NCBI RefSeq assembly: GCF_047730175.1
Contig: NZ_CP159833.1
Location: 186,001-250,000, forward strand
Direction: 5' to 3'
DNA from: Marifrigoribacter sp047730175
Lineage (GTDB): Bacteria; Bacteroidota; Bacteroidia; Flavobacteriales; Flavobacteriaceae
DNA length: 64,000 nt
Below, piece by piece: positions 61,508 through 64,000 of this stretch. The position numbers were made by a program, and so were the translations under genes. Under the pieces are notes generated by a model, which was given only the letters and a program-made list of their open reading frames with translations, did no database searches and was not told the DNA's origin. Position 1 is the stretch's first letter. Every line of letters starts with the position of its first letter.

Positions 61508-63049
61508 CTATCCCAACCAACCGTCTCTATCTAAACTTCTATATTGAATAGCTTCGGAAATATGTTCGTTTTTTATGACTTCGGATGCTTCTAAATCAGC
61601 TATAGTTCTTGCTACTTTTAAGATACGGTCGTAAGCTCTAGCGGAAAGATTTAATCGTTCCATCGCAGATTTCAATAACTGAAGAGAAGCTTCTTCGAGT
61701 CGACAATAAGATCTAATCTGTTTCACGCCCATTTGCGCATTGTAATGTATGTTCTCATATTTCTTAAACCTATCTATTTGAAACTCTCTCGCCTTTGTAA
61801 CACGTTCTCTAATAAGCACACTAGACTCTCCCTTACGGTCTTCGCTCAATTTTTCGAAGGGCACTGGAGTTACTTCTATATGAATATCGATACGATCTAG
61901 AAGCGGCCCAGACACTTTACTTAGATAGCGTTGCATTTCTGCAGGAGATGAAGTCATGGGCGCATCAGGATCGTTAAAATAACCACTCGGACTAGGATTC
62001 ATACTTGCCACCAACATAAAACTTGAAGGATAAGTGACTGTAAATTTCGCTCTAGAAATCGTAACTTCTCTATCTTCTAAAGGTTGTCGCAATACCTCTA
62101 AAACACCTCGTTTAAATTCGGGTAATTCATCTAGAAATAACACTCCATTATGTGATAATGAAATTTCACCCGGTTGAGGATAAGCTCCACCTCCAACAAG
62201 TGCGACATCACTTATGGTGTGATGTGGACTCCGAAAGGGTCTAGACGCCATCACTCCCGCTCTTTTCATGGTTCTACCCGCTACACTATGAATCTTGGTA
62301 GTTTCTAATGCTTCGCCTAAGGTCATGGGTGGTAAAATACTGGGCAGCCGTTTTGCTAGCATGGTTTTTCCAGAACCTGGAGGACCAATTAAAATAATGT
62401 TATGACCGCCAGCCGCAGCAATTTCCATACAGCGTTTAATGGATTCTTGCCCTTTGACATCCGCAAAATCGAATTCTGGGTTTTCGAGGTGGAAATTAAA
62501 CTCTGTTTCTATATCAACAATTGTTTGCTCAAGTTTCTCTCCTTTATTAAAAAAGTCAATTACTTCTTTAATATTATCTACGCCATAGACTTCAATTCCT
62601 TCCACGATAGCTGCCTCTTTTGCATTTTGCTTCGGAAGAATAAACCCTTTAAACCCTTCCTCTTTCGCTTTTATAGCAATAGGTAAAGCACCACGAATGG
62701 GTTGAAGTGTTCCATCTAAGGATAGCTCACCCATAATAATGTAATCGCTTAGTAAAGGTTTTTCTTCTATTTGTTCCGTGGCAATTAAAATACCCATGGC
62801 TAAGGTAAGGTCGTATGCAGAGCCTTCTTTACGCAAGTCTGCGGGAGACATGTTGATGATTAACTTTTTTCCTGGGATTTTAAAACCGTTATTCTGAAGG
62901 GAAGCAGCAATGCGATAATTACTTTCACGAATGGCATTGTCGGGCAAGCCAACTAAGTGATAGCCAATACCTTTATCAACATTTACTTCAACGGTGATAG
63001 TGGTAGCTTCTACGCCAAATACGGCACTCCCATATACTTTTGTAAGCAT
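61508..63049 (-). CDS. comM: YifB/ComM-family Mg-chelatase-like AAA ATPase
   Basis: 513 aa. The N-terminal domain (about residues 1-170) is the Lon-like ChlI fold (VEVNVDKGIGYHLVGLPDNA, KIIGKELSLDGTL-type region MGELSLDGTLQPIRG). The AAA domain has Walker A GPPGSGKTMLAKRLP, Walker B VLFLDELPEF and the sensor region ASMNPSPSGYF. The C-terminal Mg-chelatase domain follows (YNAQMGVKQIRSYCR; SARAYDRILKVARTIADLE). ComM is a helicase that extends heteroduplexes in natural transformation in other bacteria; in flavobacteria the role is untested. Confidence 0.92.
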   Translation of the reverse strand: MLTKVYGSAVFGVEATTITVEVNVDKGIGYHLVGLPDNAIRESNYRIAASLQNNGFKIPGKKLIINMSPADLRKEGSAYDLTLAMGILIATEQIEEKPLLSDYIIMGELSLDGTLQPIRGALPIAIKAKEEGFKGFILPKQNAKEAAIVEGIEVYGVDNIKEVIDFFNKGEKLEQTIVDIETEFNFHLENPEFDFADVKGQESIKRCMEIAAAGGHNIILIGPPGSGKTMLAKRLPSILPPMTLGEALETTKIHSVAGRTMKRAGVMASRPFRSPHHTISDVALVGGGAYPQPGEISLSHNGVLFLDELPEFKRGVLEVLRQPLEDREVTISRAKFTVTYPSSFMLVASMNPSPSGYFNDPDAPMTSSPAEMQRYLSKVSGPLLDRIDIHIEVTPVPFEKLSEDRKGESSVLIRERVTKAREFQIDRFKKYENIHYNAQMGVKQIRSYCRLEEASLQLLKSAMERLNLSARAYDRILKVARTIADLEASEVIKNEHISEAIQYRSLDRDGWLG

Positions 63050-63128
63050 ATAAATTATGTTTGGTGGGAGCTAGAAAGGAAGATGGAAGATAATATTTTT
63101 ATTTTAAACTTATTAAATTATCATCAAA

Positions 63129-64000
63129 CTAATTACATCTATTATAAGGCTGATAAAACAAGTCCGGGTTGAGTTCCCAAGTAAGTGTTACCTCATCTCT
63201 TGGTAAAGTAGCATTTTGAGGTACTGCTTCCGTATATGGATTACCTATACAGAAACCAACCGAGTTTAAGTTGACCTTTCCACTTTTCATAATCGAGATG
63301 GTACTGTAACCAAAGAAAGGCGCTTTACCTTCACTTCCACCATTACCCGCAATCACTTGGTAGGTTCCGCCTCCCAAACTATCATTGATAGGTTGCCAAC
63401 GTTGGTAATCGTGTTTATGAGCTGATAACATAGAATTTACTCTTGCATTTTGTAATGCTGGCCAAAGTACAGGTCCTGCGGGTAAACCATCATGTCCTGT
63501 TTCGCCTTCTCCATTTACATAATAAGGTTTATGTCCCAAAACAAAAATATGGTCAATACTTGATTCTGCTTTGTACTCATTTACTTTATCAATAATCCAC
63601 TGCGTAGGAACCATTCCTTCTACTCCATAAGGATGTTCTGTTGTTGGTGGATTATAACTGTCTGTATTCATCACTACAAATCCTACATTATAACGCGTAA
63701 AAGAAAAGGTCATGCGATTGTCTAAGGTATCTGAACTTGGTGCTTGATCTCTATCAGATGGCATGTAGCTTTTCATATGATTTAACCAAATATCGGTACT
63801 TCCCAGTAAAGGAAATTCTTTCCATGTACTATCTTTTTTACTAAGCTTCTTTTTTTTCTTATTCTTTTTCTTCTTTTTCAGCACCTGTTTTGAATATAAC
63901 ATTTCATGGTTCCCAGGAACCGCTACCATTTCCATTTTGGTTTTACTTATTGAATCTGATTCATATAATTTTAACCAAGCATTTAATTGAGTATCAAGAT
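63129..64000 (-). CDS. purple acid phosphatase-like metallophosphoesterase, 5' end missing
   Basis: The frame stays open to the window edge (290 codons seen), past the internal ATG at 63935, so the gene is truncated by the window. Metal-binding motifs are VPGNHEMLY, VLGHKPYYVN and SAHKHDYQRW, the last three blocks of the calcineurin-like/purple acid phosphatase fold. There is an odd run of lysines just after the first block (KKKKKNKKKKKLSKKD). It hydrolyses phosphate esters, probably in the envelope; no signal peptide can be judged because the N-terminus is not in the window. Confidence 0.85.
   Translation of the reverse strand, partial: LDTQLNAWLKLYESDSISKTKMEMVAVPGNHEMLYSKQVLKKKKKNKKKKKLSKKDSTWKEFPLLGSTDIWLNHMKSYMPSDRDQAPSSDTLDNRMTFSFTRYNVGFVVMNTDSYNPPTTEHPYGVEGMVPTQWIIDKVNEYKAESSIDHIFVLGHKPYYVNGEGETGHDGLPAGPVLWPALQNARVNSMLSAHKHDYQRWQPINDSLGGGTYQVIAGNGGSEGKAPFFGYSTISIMKSGKVNLNSVGFCIGNPYTEAVPQNATLPRDEVTLTWELNPDLFYQPYNRCN

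Overview
The window is a low-GC chromosomal segment of a bacterium of the Bacteroidota, almost certainly a Flavobacteriaceae member. The evidence is consistent: secreted proteins end in C-terminal type A sorting domains of the type IX secretion system; promoters fit the TTG-N19-TAnnTTTG pattern; Shine-Dalgarno sequences are absent; and families typical of flavobacteria recur (DUF4199, alternative GlmU-like protein, type B L31, monomeric NADP isocitrate dehydrogenase, DUF6090, the ECF-sigma / membrane / CpxP-like trio).

Layout. 1-7.2 kb: GlmU-like protein and L31 on the minus strand, then DUF4199 + GT2 and sugar mutase + MsbA-like ABC exporter on the plus strand. 7.7-9.3 kb: ECF sigma operon. 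9.3-24.6 kb: lipoprotein, RsmB-type methyltransferase, secreted endonuclease I, a large secreted adhesin-like protein, PurL and two tandem secreted M14 carboxypeptidases. 24.7-30.3 kb: acyl-CoA ligase and a menaquinone cluster (thioesterase-MenF-MenD) with a divergent hydrolase. 30.6-33.3 kb: ABC-F protein between two gene relics. 33.5-37.1 kb: cyclophilin/SDR/cupin operon and a TPR lipoprotein, both preceded by the same operator-like motif at the same distance from the start codon.

37.1-42.0 kb is the accessory part. It holds extragenic palindromes, a 79-bp element repeated on both sides of a secreted protein gene, a membrane-anchored HerA-like ATPase, a decayed DUF6090 gene, and two long imperfect palindromes that behave like attC recombination sites. 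The ATPase gene lies between a 10-base sequence and its exact inverted copy. This is the boundary geometry of an integron-type gene cassette, although no integrase is present in the window.

42.1-64 kb returns to core genes: dnaK, trmD, two RluA-type pseudouridine synthases, rplS, icd, umuDC, sdaA, panB, a histidine kinase/response regulator operon with two unknown partners, an M16 protease, ComM/YifB and an incomplete purple-acid-phosphatase-like protein. Three things here need attention: a roughly 560-nt structured non-coding region between rplS and icd with its own promoter and terminator; a UmuD homologue whose Ser-Lys catalytic dyad is replaced; and a 49-bp palindrome between umuD and sdaA that overlaps the umuD promoter. 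Four broken genes were found by reading the intergenic DNA (methyltransferase-like, TfoX-like, DUF6090, NTF2-like).
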